Shown in pieces: positions 35,100 to 43,526 of a stretch of DNA of 64,000 nt. The position numbers were made by a program, and so were the translations under genes. The notes under the pieces are model-generated. The model saw nothing but the letters and a program-made list of their open reading frames with translations. It searched no databases and was not told the DNA's origin. The DNA is taken from NCBI GenBank assembly GCA_000721275.1, contig JOFO01000014.1:62001-126000 (forward strand). Reading direction: 5' to 3'. The first letter of the stretch is position 1, and every line of letters begins with the position of its first letter. Source of the DNA: Microtetraspora glauca. GTDB taxonomy: Bacteria > Actinomycetota > Actinomycetes > Streptomycetales > Streptomycetaceae.

Positions 35100-36320
35100 T
35101 CACCAGGTCACGGGAAGGGTCTCGGGGCCGCGGATGAGGGCGCCGCGCTGCCAGCGGAGTTCGTCCTCGGGGACGGCGAGCCGCAGGTCGGGGAAGCGGT
35201 TCCACAGGGAGGCGAGGAGGATCTCGGACTCGATGCGGGCGAGCGCGGAGCCCGGGCAGTAGTGCGGCCCGTGGCCGAAGGCGACGTGCGGGTTGTACGC
35301 GCGGTCGAAGTCGAGCCGCTCCGGTTCGGCGAAGACGTCCGGGTCGCGGTTGGCGGTCAGGTACGAGACGTAGACGGGGTCTCCGGCGGGGATGAGGACG
35401 CCGCCGACCTCGACGTCCTCGGTCGCGATCCGGGAGAGGCCGACGGCGTTGCGGTGCGGGATGTACCGCAGCAGTTCGTCGACGGCCTGCGGGATCAGCT
35501 CGGGTTCGGCGCGCAGCCGGGCGAGGTGTCCGGGGTGGGTGAGCAGCGCGTAGACCATGTTGGCGCTGTTGTTGCGGACGGCGTGGGCGCCGCCGATCTG
35601 GATGAGGACGGCGAGGCCGACGGCCTCGTGCCCGGTGAGCGTCCCGTCGGCGACGGCCTCGGCGAGGACGGCGGCGAGCTGGTCGCTTCCGGCGGCGTGG
35701 CGGCCGCCGATGAGTTCGGTGAAGTAGGCGCCCATCTCGGCCTTGGCCCGCTCGCTGGCCTCGCGGCCCGCGCCGGCCGAGATGATGGTGTCGGACCAGT
35801 GGGCCATGAGGTGCCGGTCGGCCTCGGGGACGCCCATCAGTTCGCTGACCATGGCGAGCGGGAAGGGCCGGTTGACGGACTCCATGAGGTCGGCGGGGGC
35901 GCCGTGCTCGGCCATCCGGTCGAGGAGCCCGTCCATGACGGCCTGCGCGTGGTCGCGCAGCGAGGCCAGCGCGCGGGCGCTGAAGGCGCGGGCGACGACC
36001 CGGCGCATCCGGGTGTGGTCCGGCGGGTCGGCGAAGCCGACGGCGCCCTCCATCGGGATGAAGTGGGGGGCGAGCCGGGTGATGGAGCGGCCCCAGACGG
36101 CCTGGCGGCTGAAGCGGGGGTCGACGGAGACGAACTTGACGTCCTCGTAGCGGGTGACGAGCCAGGCGTGGCCCTCGCCGTGCGGGAGCCGGACGCGGGT
36201 GACCGGGTCCTCGTGGAGGAGCCGGGCGAGCAGCGGGTCGAAGTCGAGGCCGGTGAGGTCGGGTACCGCCCAGAAGTGGACCTGTGGGGTGTCGGCGGTT
36301 CCGGTGGCCGTGGTGGTCAC
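35100..36320 (-). CDS. Cytochrome P450 without the acid-alcohol pair
   Basis: 406-residue soluble bacterial P450. The haem loop is FGHGPHYCPGSALAR with Cys355, the K-helix is DELLR (ExxR), and GFADPPDHTRMRRVVARAF is the C-helix region; all are normal. The I-helix reads AVLIQIGGAHAVRNNSANM. By alignment the usual AGxET becomes GGAHA, so the proton-delivering acid is His246 and the Thr is Ala247. Such P450s often carry out unusual chemistry such as coupling, peroxygenation or substrate-assisted activation. GTG 36320 was chosen (GGGGGTGA upstream); the start overlaps a 14-codon reading frame in a GTGA arrangement. No ferredoxin gene is adjacent. Operon partner: cupin. Confidence 0.92.
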   Translation of the reverse strand: MTTTATGTADTPQVHFWAVPDLTGLDFDPLLARLLHEDPVTRVRLPHGEGHAWLVTRYEDVKFVSVDPRFSRQAVWGRSITRLAPHFIPMEGAVGFADPPDHTRMRRVVARAFSARALASLRDHAQAVMDGLLDRMAEHGAPADLMESVNRPFPLAMVSELMGVPEADRHLMAHWSDTIISAGAGREASERAKAEMGAYFTELIGGRHAAGSDQLAAVLAEAVADGTLTGHEAVGLAVLIQIGGAHAVRNNSANMVYALLTHPGHLARLRAEPELIPQAVDELLRYIPHRNAVGLSRIATEDVEVGGVLIPAGDPVYVSYLTANRDPDVFAEPERLDFDRAYNPHVAFGHGPHYCPGSALARIESEILLASLWNRFPDLRLAVPEDELRWQRGALIRGPETLPVTW

Positions 36321-36361
36321 GGCGTCACCCCCGCGGGGGCTGGGGGCTGCGGGACAGGCAT
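36317..36361 (-). CDS. Possible 14-residue leader peptide before P450 (speculative)
   Basis: ATG (36361-36359) to TGA (36319-36317) encodes MPVPQPPAPAGVTP, and its TGA overlaps the P450 GTG by four bases (GTGA). GAAAGCGAA precedes the ATG as a weak Shine-Dalgarno sequence. It may only be a translational-coupling leader, or may not be translated at all. It has no aromatic residues of the kind P450-modified peptide precursors carry. Confidence 0.2.
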   Translation of the reverse strand: MPVPQPPAPAGVTP

Positions 36362-36689
36362 GGCGTTCGCTTTCGTCCGGGCGCGCGGTCGGGCCCGCCG
36401 GTCCCGGGGCGGGGCGGCGGGGTGGGCCGGGGCCGCGGGGCCCCGGTCGGTCCGACCGTCCCCCCGGACCCCCCGCCGGTATGCGTGGACGGCGCCGATC
36501 CCACTCCAAGGGGTGACACCGGCACCGCCCGCCGGGGGTGCGGCGGTGTCGGAAAGGTGACCCCGGGCCCTTGCCAAGACCGGGTCCGGGAACGTTTTAC
36601 TGGCCCTCACACGTATCTACCGAATGATCGGTCGTCCGTTTTCCGTTGACCGGCCGGGCGGCCGGGCGAGTGGCGAGGAGTGGCAGCGC
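36321..36689. other. Divergent intergenic region, P450 to paaK
   Basis: About 370 bases. The left half is GC-rich and holds only the short leader-like frame before the P450 gene. The right half contains the PaaR-like palindrome (36619-36632) and the paaK Shine-Dalgarno sequence GAGGAG. No other gene is supported. Confidence 0.6.
36619..36632. promoter_or_regulatory. PaaR-like inverted repeat before paaK
   Basis: ACCGA (36619-36623), four bases, TCGGT (36628-36632). It lies 58 bases upstream of the chosen paaK start. It resembles the ACCG...CGGT core of TetR-family PaaR operators that repress phenylacetate catabolism until phenylacetyl-CoA accumulates. No paaR gene is in the window. Confidence 0.55.
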
Positions 36690-37979
36690 ATGAGGGAACT
36701 GCTGGACGGCGGCGAACGGCTCGGGCGCGAGGAACTGGCGGCGCTCCAGCTGGAGCGGCTGCGGAGCACGCTGCGGCACGCGTACGCGCACGTGGAGTTC
36801 CACCGGCGCGCCTTCGACAAGGCCGGGGTGCATCCGGACGACTGCCGCTCGCTCACGGACCTCGCCCGCTTCCCCTTCACCACCAAGGCGGACCTGCGCG
36901 ACCACTACCCGTTCGGGATGTTCGCCGTCGACCGGTCGCGGATCCGCCGCGTGCACGCCTCCAGCGGCACCACCGGACTGCCGACGGTGGTGGGCTACAC
37001 CGAGGGCGACCTGGACGTGTGGGCCGACGTGGTGGCCCGCTCGCTGCGCGCGGCGGGCGCCCGCCCGGGCGACCGGGTGCACGTGGCGTACGGCTACGGC
37101 CTGTTCACCGGCGGCCTGGGGGCGCACTACGGCGCCGAGCGGCTGGGCTGCACGGTGATCCCGGCCTCCGGCGGTATGACCGCGCGTCAGGTGCGGCTGA
37201 TCCAGGACTTCGAGCCCGACATCATCATGGTGACGCCCAGTTACATGCTGACGCTGCTGGACGAGTTCGAGCGGCAGGGCGTGGATCCGCGCGCGACCTC
37301 GCTGCGGGTCGGGGTCTTCGGCGCGGAGCCGTGGACGGAGGCGATGCGCGCGGAGATCGAGGAGCGGTTCGCGATCGACGCGGTCGACATCTACGGCCTG
37401 TCGGAGGTGATGGGGCCCGGCGTGGCGCAGGAGTGCGTGGAGACCAAGGACGGCCTCCACATCTGGGAGGACCACTTCTACCCCGAGGTGGTGGACCCGG
37501 TGACGGGCGAGGTGCTGCCGGACGGCGCGGAGGGCGAGCTGGTCTTCACCTCCCTCACCAAGGAGGCGATGCCGGTGGTTCGCTACCGCACCCGGGACCT
37601 CACGCGGCTGCTGCCGGGCACCGCGCGGCCCGCGTTCCGCCGGATGGAGAAGGTGACGGGCCGCAGCGACGACATGATCATCCTGCGCGGGGTGAACCTC
37701 TTCCCCACCCAGATCGAGGAGATCGTGCTGCGGACGCCCGGCGTCGCCCCGCACTTCCAGCTGCGGCTGACCCGGGAGGGCCGGCTCGACGCGCTGACGG
37801 TACGGGCGGAGGCGCGCGCGGACGCGACGCCCGGCGACCGCGCGGAGGCGGCCCGGGCGATCGAGCGGGCGGTCAAGGACGGCGTCGGCGTCTCGGTCGC
37901 GGTCGAGGTGGTGGACCCGGAGACGCTGGAGCGGTCGGTGGGCAAGCTCAAGCGGATCGTGGACCTGCGGGAGAAGTGA
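36690..37979 (+). CDS. paaK: Phenylacetate-CoA ligase
   Basis: 429 residues. The N-terminus LLDGGERLGREELAALQLERLRSTLRHAYAHVEFHRRAF, SSGTTGLPTVVGYT near residue 90, IFGAEPWTEAMR-type segments and the end LFPTQIEEIVL are the PaaK family throughout. The enzyme makes phenylacetyl-CoA from phenylacetate, ATP and CoA, the first step of the aerobic phenylacetate pathway. ATG 36690 has GAGGAG ten bases upstream. The in-frame ATG at 36624 lies inside the operator-like repeat and has no ribosome site. The paaABCDE epoxidase and other ring-opening genes are absent here, so paaK is an orphan in this window. Confidence 0.95.
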   Translation: MRELLDGGERLGREELAALQLERLRSTLRHAYAHVEFHRRAFDKAGVHPDDCRSLTDLARFPFTTKADLRDHYPFGMFAVDRSRIRRVHASSGTTGLPTVVGYTEGDLDVWADVVARSLRAAGARPGDRVHVAYGYGLFTGGLGAHYGAERLGCTVIPASGGMTARQVRLIQDFEPDIIMVTPSYMLTLLDEFERQGVDPRATSLRVGVFGAEPWTEAMRAEIEERFAIDAVDIYGLSEVMGPGVAQECVETKDGLHIWEDHFYPEVVDPVTGEVLPDGAEGELVFTSLTKEAMPVVRYRTRDLTRLLPGTARPAFRRMEKVTGRSDDMIILRGVNLFPTQIEEIVLRTPGVAPHFQLRLTREGRLDALTVRAEARADATPGDRAEAARAIERAVKDGVGVSVAVEVVDPETLERSVGKLKRIVDLREK

Positions 37980-38000
37980 CCGCCCCGGGGTGGGGGGCGG
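37980..38000 (+). terminator. Hairpin directly after paaK
   Basis: CCGCCCC (37980-37986) pairs with GGGGCGG (37994-38000) around a seven-base loop, starting at the base after the paaK stop codon. Confidence 0.5.
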
Positions 38001-38007
38001 CCGGCGG

Positions 38008-38031
38008 AGTACCCACTTTTTAGTGGGTACT
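38008..38031. promoter_or_regulatory. Perfect 10-bp-arm palindrome, HxlR-operator-like or terminator
   Basis: AGTACCCACT (38008-38017) and AGTGGGTACT (38022-38031) are perfect complements around TTTT. The GTAC...ACT-AGT...GTAC shape resembles HxlR-family operators, but the site lies 80 bases after the 3' end of the hxlR gene rather than in front of it. A terminator role for the convergent genes is the alternative. Confidence 0.45.
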
Positions 38032-38110
38032 TGTCGCCGCCGGCGCCCCGGGAGAGGGTGAGGACGTCGGCAGGGACGGCGCCTCTCACGGATCCGGAAG
38101 GGAGCGGGAG

Positions 38111-38467
38111 TCAGGAGGCGACGGCCCGCTCCTCGGCCAGCCGGTCGAGGTGGTCGTGGCCCCAGTCGGAGAGCGGGGCCAGCGCGAGGGAGAGCGCGCG
38201 CCCGGCGTCCGTCAGCGAGTAGACCGTCTTGGGCGGCACCACGTCGTGCGTCTCGCGGTGCACGAGGCCGTCCGCCTCCATCTCGCGCAGGGTCTGGGTC
38301 AGCACCTTCTCGCTGATCCCCGGAATCTGCCGGCGCAGTGCGCCGGGACGGTGCGGCCCGGATTCCAGCAGCCACAGCAGCAGGGTCTTCCACTTGCCGT
38401 CGATCACCGAGATCGCGGCGGCGACCCCGCAGACCGCGTCGCCGTCGTCGAGGCGGATGCGCGCCAT
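38111..38467 (-). CDS. HxlR-family transcriptional regulator
   Basis: 118 residues, winged helix. CGVAAAISVIDGKWKTLLLWLLESG and GALRRQIPGISEKVLTQTLREMEADGLVHRE are the HxlR/DUF24 signature. Cys13 aligns with the redox-sensing N-terminal Cys of YodB/HypR/QorR-type members, so it could sense quinones, aldehydes or disulfide stress. ATG 38467. It is divergent from the imine-reductase-like gene with 84 bases between starts, a frequent pairing in which the regulator controls the reductase. Convergent with paaK. Confidence 0.93.
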   Translation of the reverse strand: MARIRLDDGDAVCGVAAAISVIDGKWKTLLLWLLESGPHRPGALRRQIPGISEKVLTQTLREMEADGLVHRETHDVVPPKTVYSLTDAGRALSLALAPLSDWGHDHLDRLAEERAVAS

Positions 38468-38551
38468 CGTCGTCCCTTTCCCGATCCGTGCGCGGCCGGT
38501 CCGCCGCGTCCCTCCACCTTAATCCGCACGTCACCGCACAGGAGTTCACGC

Positions 38552-39451
38552 ATGTCCGTCACCACCGAGTCCACCCCGTCCCAGCCCGCCGTCACCGTGC
38601 TCGGGCTCGGCCCGATGGGACGCGCGCTGGCCGGCGCGTTCCTCGCGGCCGGGGTCCGCACCACGGTGTGGAACCGCACGCCGGGGCGCGAGGGCGACCT
38701 CGTCGAGCGGGGGGCGGTCCTGGCGGCGAGCGCCGCCGAGGCGGTCGCCGCGAGCCCGCTGACCGTGATCTGCATGGTCAACTACGACGCCACCGACGCG
38801 GTGCTGCGCCAGGACCCGGTCGTGGCCGCGCTCAAGGGCCGTACGCTGGTCAACCTGTCCGCCGACACCCCCGGGCGGGCCCGGGACACCGGCGCGTGGG
38901 CCGGGGACCACGGCATCCGCTACCTCGACGGCGCCATCATGACGCCGGCCGTCACGATCGGTTCGCCGGCGGGCGTGTTCCTGTTCAGCGGCCCCGCCGG
39001 GACGTACGAGGAGCACAAGGCGGTCCTCGACGGGCTCGGCGGCACCCACACGCACCTCGGCGAGGAGGTGTCCCGCGCGGCGGCCTTCGACATCGCGCTG
39101 CTCGACATCTTCTGGACGTCGATGGCCGGGTACGTGCACGCGCTGGCGCTGGCCGACGCCGAGGGCATCACGCCGCGCGAGCTGGCCCCGTTCGCGCAGG
39201 GCATCGCGCAGATCCTGCCGCCGCTGTTCGAGGAGCTGGCCGGGGACGTCGAGGACGGCACGTACTCCGGCGCGATCAACCCGGTGACCTCGGCGGTGTC
39301 CACCATGGCGCACGTCGTGCACGCCGCCGAGGACCACGCCATCGACTCGGGCGTCATGCGCGCGGTCGAGGGGCTGGCCCGCCGCACCGTGGCGCTGGGC
39401 CACGGCACGGACGGTTTCTCCCGGGCGGCGGAGGTGCTGCGCCGCCGCTGA
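38552..39451 (+). CDS. NAD(P)-binding imine-reductase-like oxidoreductase
   Basis: 299 residues of the beta-hydroxyacid dehydrogenase/imine reductase superfamily. VTVLGLGPMGRALAGAFLAAGVRTTVWNRTPGRE is the Rossmann motif, with NRT suggesting NADPH. The C-terminal helical domain (AAAFDIALLDIFWTSMAGYVHALALA) swaps between subunits in known structures. The Asp in AAFDIALLD lies where imine reductases often carry their catalytic Asp or Tyr. The physiological substrate is unknown; activity on cyclic imines is inference from the family. ATG 38552 has GGAG about eight bases upstream. Its divergent partner is the HxlR regulator. Confidence 0.88.
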   Translation: MSVTTESTPSQPAVTVLGLGPMGRALAGAFLAAGVRTTVWNRTPGREGDLVERGAVLAASAAEAVAASPLTVICMVNYDATDAVLRQDPVVAALKGRTLVNLSADTPGRARDTGAWAGDHGIRYLDGAIMTPAVTIGSPAGVFLFSGPAGTYEEHKAVLDGLGGTHTHLGEEVSRAAAFDIALLDIFWTSMAGYVHALALADAEGITPRELAPFAQGIAQILPPLFEELAGDVEDGTYSGAINPVTSAVSTMAHVVHAAEDHAIDSGVMRAVEGLARRTVALGHGTDGFSRAAEVLRRR

Positions 39452-39456
39452 GCCGG

Positions 39457-40959
39457 TCAGGCGCCGGCGTACCGGTCGCGCAGCTCCCGCTTGAGGATCT
39501 TGCCGCTGGCGTTGCGGGGCAGGGCATCGGCGAACACGATCCGCTTCGGGGCCTTGAAGGACGACAGGGTCCCGCGGGCGTGGGCGAGGAGTTCGTCCTC
39601 GGTGACGTCGCCGCGCGGCACCACCACGGCGGTGACGGCCTCGATCCAGCGGTCGTCGGGCAGGCCGATCACGGCCGTCTCGGCGACCGCCGGGTGCGTG
39701 TAGAGGGCGTCCTCGACCTGGCGGGAGGCGACGAGGACGCCGCCGGAGTTGATGACGTCCTTCACCCGGTCGACGATCGTCAGGTACCCGTCGGGGTCGC
39801 GGACCGCGAGGTCGCCGGAGCGGAACCAGCCGTCGCGGAAGGCGGCGGCGGTCTCCTCCGGCTTGGCCCAGTACCCCTCGCAGAGCTGCGGGGACCGGTA
39901 GACGATCTCACCGGGGGTGCCGTCGGGGACGTCCCGGCCGTCCTCGTCGACGACCCGCGCCTCGACGTGCCGGACGGGACGGCCGCAGGACTCCATGCGG
40001 CCGTCGTGCTCGTCCGGGCCGAGGACGGTGGCGAGCGGGCCGATCTCCGACTGGCCGAAGCAGTTGTAGAAGGCGAGCCCGGGCAGGCGCGCGCGCAGCC
40101 GCTCCAGGACGGGCACCGGCATGATCGAGGCCCCGTAGTACGCCTTGCGCAGCGCGGACAGGTCCCGGCGCTCGAAGCCGGGGTGGTTCGCCAGGGCGAT
40201 CCACACGGTCGGCGGGGCGAACAGGCTGTCCGCGCGGCCCTCCTCGACCAGCGCGAACAGGGCCTCCGGGTCGGGCCCTTCGAGGAGGGTGCTCTCCGCG
40301 CCGACCGCCAGGTAGGGCAGCAGGAAGACGTGGGTCTGCGCGGAGTGGTAGAGCGGCAGCGCGTGCACCGGGCGGTCGTCCTCGGCGAGGTCCAGGGCCT
40401 CGACGGCGCTGGCGTACTCGTGCACGAGCGCCCGGTGCGTCATCATCGCGCCCTTGGGCAGGGCGGTGGTGCCGGAGGTGTACAGCAGCTGCACGAGGTC
40501 GCGGGGGTCGCTGTCGGAGTCGTACGGCTCCGGCTCCGCGAGCGCGTCGAGGAGCGAGCCCGGCGCGTCCCGCAGGGCCCGGACCGGCACGCCGGCGGGG
40601 ATCCGCCCGGCGAGCGCGGGATCGGCGAGGACCAGCGAACTCCCGGACTGTTCCAGGAGGTAGGCGAGGTCGTCGCCGGTCAGGTGGTGGTTGACGGGGA
40701 CGTGGACGAGACCCGCGCGGGCGCAGGCCAGGAAGGCGATCAGGTAGGCGTCGGAGTTGTGCCCGTACGTGGCGACCCGGGCGCCCGGCACGAGTCCCGG
40801 CTCGCGGCGCAGCACGGCCGCGGCGGTCGAGACGGCGGCGTCCAGCCCGGCGTAGGTCCAGGCGCGGTCCGCGTACCGCAGGGCGGTGCGGGCGGGGACG
40901 CGCTCGGCGCTCGCGCGCAGCACGCCGTCGACGGTGCGGTGGAGGAGTCCTCGTTCCAT
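39457..40959 (-). CDS. Fatty-acid/aryl CoA ligase (AMP-forming)
   Basis: 500 residues of the ANL superfamily. Motifs: LYTSGTTALPKGAMMTH, NCFGQSEIGPLATVLGP, FRSGDLAVRDPDGYLTIVDRVKDVINSGG and LPRNASGKILKRELR with the catalytic Lys. It forms an acyl-AMP and then an acyl-CoA; chain specificity cannot be read. ATG 40959 starts MERGLLHRTVDGVLRASAERVP. It is convergent with the imine-reductase-like gene (five-base gap) and divergent from the secreted acylase. The upstream region contains a TTGACA box at 41045-41050 on the plus strand, which could serve the acylase. Confidence 0.92.
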   Translation of the reverse strand: MERGLLHRTVDGVLRASAERVPARTALRYADRAWTYAGLDAAVSTAAAVLRREPGLVPGARVATYGHNSDAYLIAFLACARAGLVHVPVNHHLTGDDLAYLLEQSGSSLVLADPALAGRIPAGVPVRALRDAPGSLLDALAEPEPYDSDSDPRDLVQLLYTSGTTALPKGAMMTHRALVHEYASAVEALDLAEDDRPVHALPLYHSAQTHVFLLPYLAVGAESTLLEGPDPEALFALVEEGRADSLFAPPTVWIALANHPGFERRDLSALRKAYYGASIMPVPVLERLRARLPGLAFYNCFGQSEIGPLATVLGPDEHDGRMESCGRPVRHVEARVVDEDGRDVPDGTPGEIVYRSPQLCEGYWAKPEETAAAFRDGWFRSGDLAVRDPDGYLTIVDRVKDVINSGGVLVASRQVEDALYTHPAVAETAVIGLPDDRWIEAVTAVVVPRGDVTEDELLAHARGTLSSFKAPKRIVFADALPRNASGKILKRELRDRYAGA

Positions 40960-41111
40960 GGCTGGATCCTGGGCGCGGGCGCACAGGGGGTCAAGTACCG
41001 GGACGCCCGCGGAAAACCCGCGGCCTCGGATACCGAACGGGATGTTGACAGTGCGGGCGGGTGCTGGCTCCATGGCCCGACGAGCACCTACCGCTCCGTT
41101 GGGAGGCACCC

Positions 41112-43526
41112 ATGCCTGTCCGCGTCCCACTCCCCCGCCGTTCCCGAGGACGGCTCGCGCCGGTGTGCGCGGCGCTCGCCGCCCTCACCGCGGGGCTCCT
41201 TCCCGCCACCGCCGCGGCCGGCCCGCCGGGTCCCGACCGTGAACTCCGGCCGTCCGCGGGCCGGCTGAGCGCCGTCGTCCGGTACACCGAGTACGGCGTC
41301 CCGCACATCCTGGCCAGGGACTACGCGAACCTGGGCTTCGGCACCGGCTGGGCCCAGGCCGCCGACCAGGTGTGCGTGCTCGCCGACGGCTTCGTCACCG
41401 TCGCGGGCGAGCGGTCCCGCCACTTCGGGGCGTCCGGCACACCGGACGGCTCGCTCTCCTCCGCCGGCACCAACCTCGCCGGCGACCTGTACTTCCGGGG
41501 CGTCAAGGACGCCGGCACGGTCGAGGCGCTGCTCCGCACCCCGGCCCCGGCGGGCCCGAGCGGCGACCTGAAGGAGCTGATGCGGGGGTGGGCCGCCGGG
41601 TACAACGCCTGGCTGCGGCAGAACCGGATCACCGACCCGGCCTGCGCGGGCGCCGCGTGGGTGCGGCCGGTGACGGCCGTGGACGTGGCCCGGCGCGGCT
41701 TCGCCCTGTCCGTGCTCGGCGGCCAGGGCCGGGCGGTCGACGGCATCACCGCGGCCCGCCCGCCGGCCGCGGGCGCGCCGGCACGCGGGGCCGGGGAGCC
41801 GTCCCCGGAGGCCGTGGCGGAGGCGGCGCGGGCGCTGTTCGCGCCGGAGAACGCCACCATGGGCTCCAACGCGGTCGCCTTCTCGGGCGCGGTGACGGCG
41901 AACGGGCGCGGGCTGCTCCTCGGCAACCCGCACTATCCGTGGCAGGGCGGCCGGCGGTTCTGGCAGGCGCAGCAGACCATCCCCGGCGAGCTGAACGTCT
42001 CCGGCGCCTCGCTGCTCGGCACCACCGTCGTCAGCATCGGCTTCAACGAGAAGGTCGCCTGGAGCCACACGGTCGCGACCGGCGTGCCGCTGAACCTGCA
42101 CCAGCTGACGCTGGTCCCGGGCGATCCGACGGCGTACCTCGTGGACGGGCGGCCGGAGCGGATGACGGCGCGGACGGTGACGGTGGCGGACCGGGACGGC
42201 GCCCCGGTGACCCGTACCCAGTGGTGGACCCGGTACGGGCCGGTGACGAGCGGGCTCGGCGCGGGCCTGCCGCTGCCGTGGACGACGACCACCGCGTACG
42301 CGCTCCACGACCCCGGGGCGGCCAACCTGCGCGGCTCCGACACGGCCCTGGGCCTCGCCCGCTCCCGCTCCACGGCGGACGTCGCCGCGGCGCTGCGCCG
42401 CACCCAGGGCCTGCCGTGGGTGAACACGATCGCGGCGGACGCGGCCGGGCACAGCTACTTCGCGCAGGCGCAGGTGCTGCCCCGGATCACCGACGAGCTC
42501 GTGGAGCGCTGCTCCACCCCGCTCGGCCGGGTCGTCTACCCGGCGTCGGGCGTCGCCGTCCTCGACGGCGCGCGGACGGCGTGCGCGCTCGGCTCGGACC
42601 CGGACGCGGTGCAGCCGGGGATCTTCGGGCCGTCCCGGCTGCCGGTGCTGGAGGACGCCCCGTACGCGCTGAACTCCAACGACAGCGCCTGGCTGACCAA
42701 CGCGGACCGGCCGCTGACCGGGTACGAGCGGGTCTTCGGGACCATCGGCACGCCGCGCTCGCTGCGGACCCGGGGCGGCATCGAGGACGTGGCGGCGATG
42801 GCGGCGCGCGGCCGGCTGACGGTGGCGGACCTCCAGCGGCAGCAGTTCGCCGACCGGGTGCCGGCCGCGGGGCTCGCCGCGCCGGACCTGGCGGCGGCCT
42901 GCCCGGCGGCGCTGCCGGCGGAGCCGGGGGCGTGCCGGGTGCTGGAGGCCTGGGACGGCACCATGGACGCGGACAGCCGGGGCGCGCTGCTCTTCGACCG
43001 GTTCTGGCGGAGGTTCACCGCCTCGGTGCCGGTGGCGCGGCAGTGGAAGGTGCCGTTCTCCGCGGCGGATCCGGTGCGGACCCCGCGCGGGCTCGACACG
43101 GGGACGGCCGGTTTCGCGCAGGCGCTGGCGGACGCGGTGGCGGAGCTGCGGGCGGCGGGGATCCCGCTGGACGCGCCGCTGCGCGACCACCAGTTCGTGG
43201 TGCGGGGCGGGGAGCGGATCCCGGTGAGCGGCGGGACGGAGTCGCTGGGCGTCTGGAACAAGACGGAGGCGGTGTGGAACGCGGCGGCCGGCGGCTACGT
43301 GGAGGTCGCCCACGGCACCAGCCACGTGCAGGCGGTCGGCTGGGACGGCGGGCGCTGCCCGGTGGCCCGCACCCTGCTCACGTACGGCCAGTCCTCGAAT
43401 CCGCTCTCGCCGCACTTCAGCGACCAGACGAAGCTGTACGCGGGCGAGCGCTGGGTCGTCTCCCGCTTCTGCGAGAAGGACATCCTGCGCTCGCCCGCGC
43501 TGCGGGTCGTGGTGGTCAGGGACTGA
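41112..43526 (+). CDS. Secreted penicillin-acylase-family Ntn amidohydrolase
   Basis: 804 residues. The signal peptide is residues 1 to about 36 (RRSRGRLAPVCAALAALTAGLLPATAAA). The alpha chain begins VVRYTEYGVPHILARDYANLGFGTGWAQAADQ. The autoprocessing site and new N-terminal nucleophile are in TMGSNAVAFSG (Ser252 after Gly). The beta chain ends GTSHVQAVGWDGG and GQSSNPLSPHFSDQTKLYAGERW. This is the aculeacin A/AHL acylase (AhlM/PvdQ) branch, which removes acyl chains from lipopeptides or N-acyl homoserine lactones. Substrate is therefore open between antibiotic deacylation and quorum quenching. ATG 41112 has GGGAGG five bases upstream. Its 3' end overlaps the convergent antiporter gene by 11 bases. 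Confidence 0.93.
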   Translation: MPVRVPLPRRSRGRLAPVCAALAALTAGLLPATAAAGPPGPDRELRPSAGRLSAVVRYTEYGVPHILARDYANLGFGTGWAQAADQVCVLADGFVTVAGERSRHFGASGTPDGSLSSAGTNLAGDLYFRGVKDAGTVEALLRTPAPAGPSGDLKELMRGWAAGYNAWLRQNRITDPACAGAAWVRPVTAVDVARRGFALSVLGGQGRAVDGITAARPPAAGAPARGAGEPSPEAVAEAARALFAPENATMGSNAVAFSGAVTANGRGLLLGNPHYPWQGGRRFWQAQQTIPGELNVSGASLLGTTVVSIGFNEKVAWSHTVATGVPLNLHQLTLVPGDPTAYLVDGRPERMTARTVTVADRDGAPVTRTQWWTRYGPVTSGLGAGLPLPWTTTTAYALHDPGAANLRGSDTALGLARSRSTADVAAALRRTQGLPWVNTIAADAAGHSYFAQAQVLPRITDELVERCSTPLGRVVYPASGVAVLDGARTACALGSDPDAVQPGIFGPSRLPVLEDAPYALNSNDSAWLTNADRPLTGYERVFGTIGTPRSLRTRGGIEDVAAMAARGRLTVADLQRQQFADRVPAAGLAAPDLAAACPAALPAEPGACRVLEAWDGTMDADSRGALLFDRFWRRFTASVPVARQWKVPFSAADPVRTPRGLDTGTAGFAQALADAVAELRAAGIPLDAPLRDHQFVVRGGERIPVSGGTESLGVWNKTEAVWNAAAGGYVEVAHGTSHVQAVGWDGGRCPVARTLLTYGQSSNPLSPHFSDQTKLYAGERWVVSRFCEKDILRSPALRVVVVRD

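Noticed and set aside
34529..36610. P450 considered as a peptide-modifying enzyme (biarylitide or atropopeptide type)
   Set aside because: The only coupled micro-ORF encodes MPVPQPPAPAGVTP, with no Tyr, Trp or His core, and no other short precursor with an aromatic C-terminus is visible in the upstream 300 bases.
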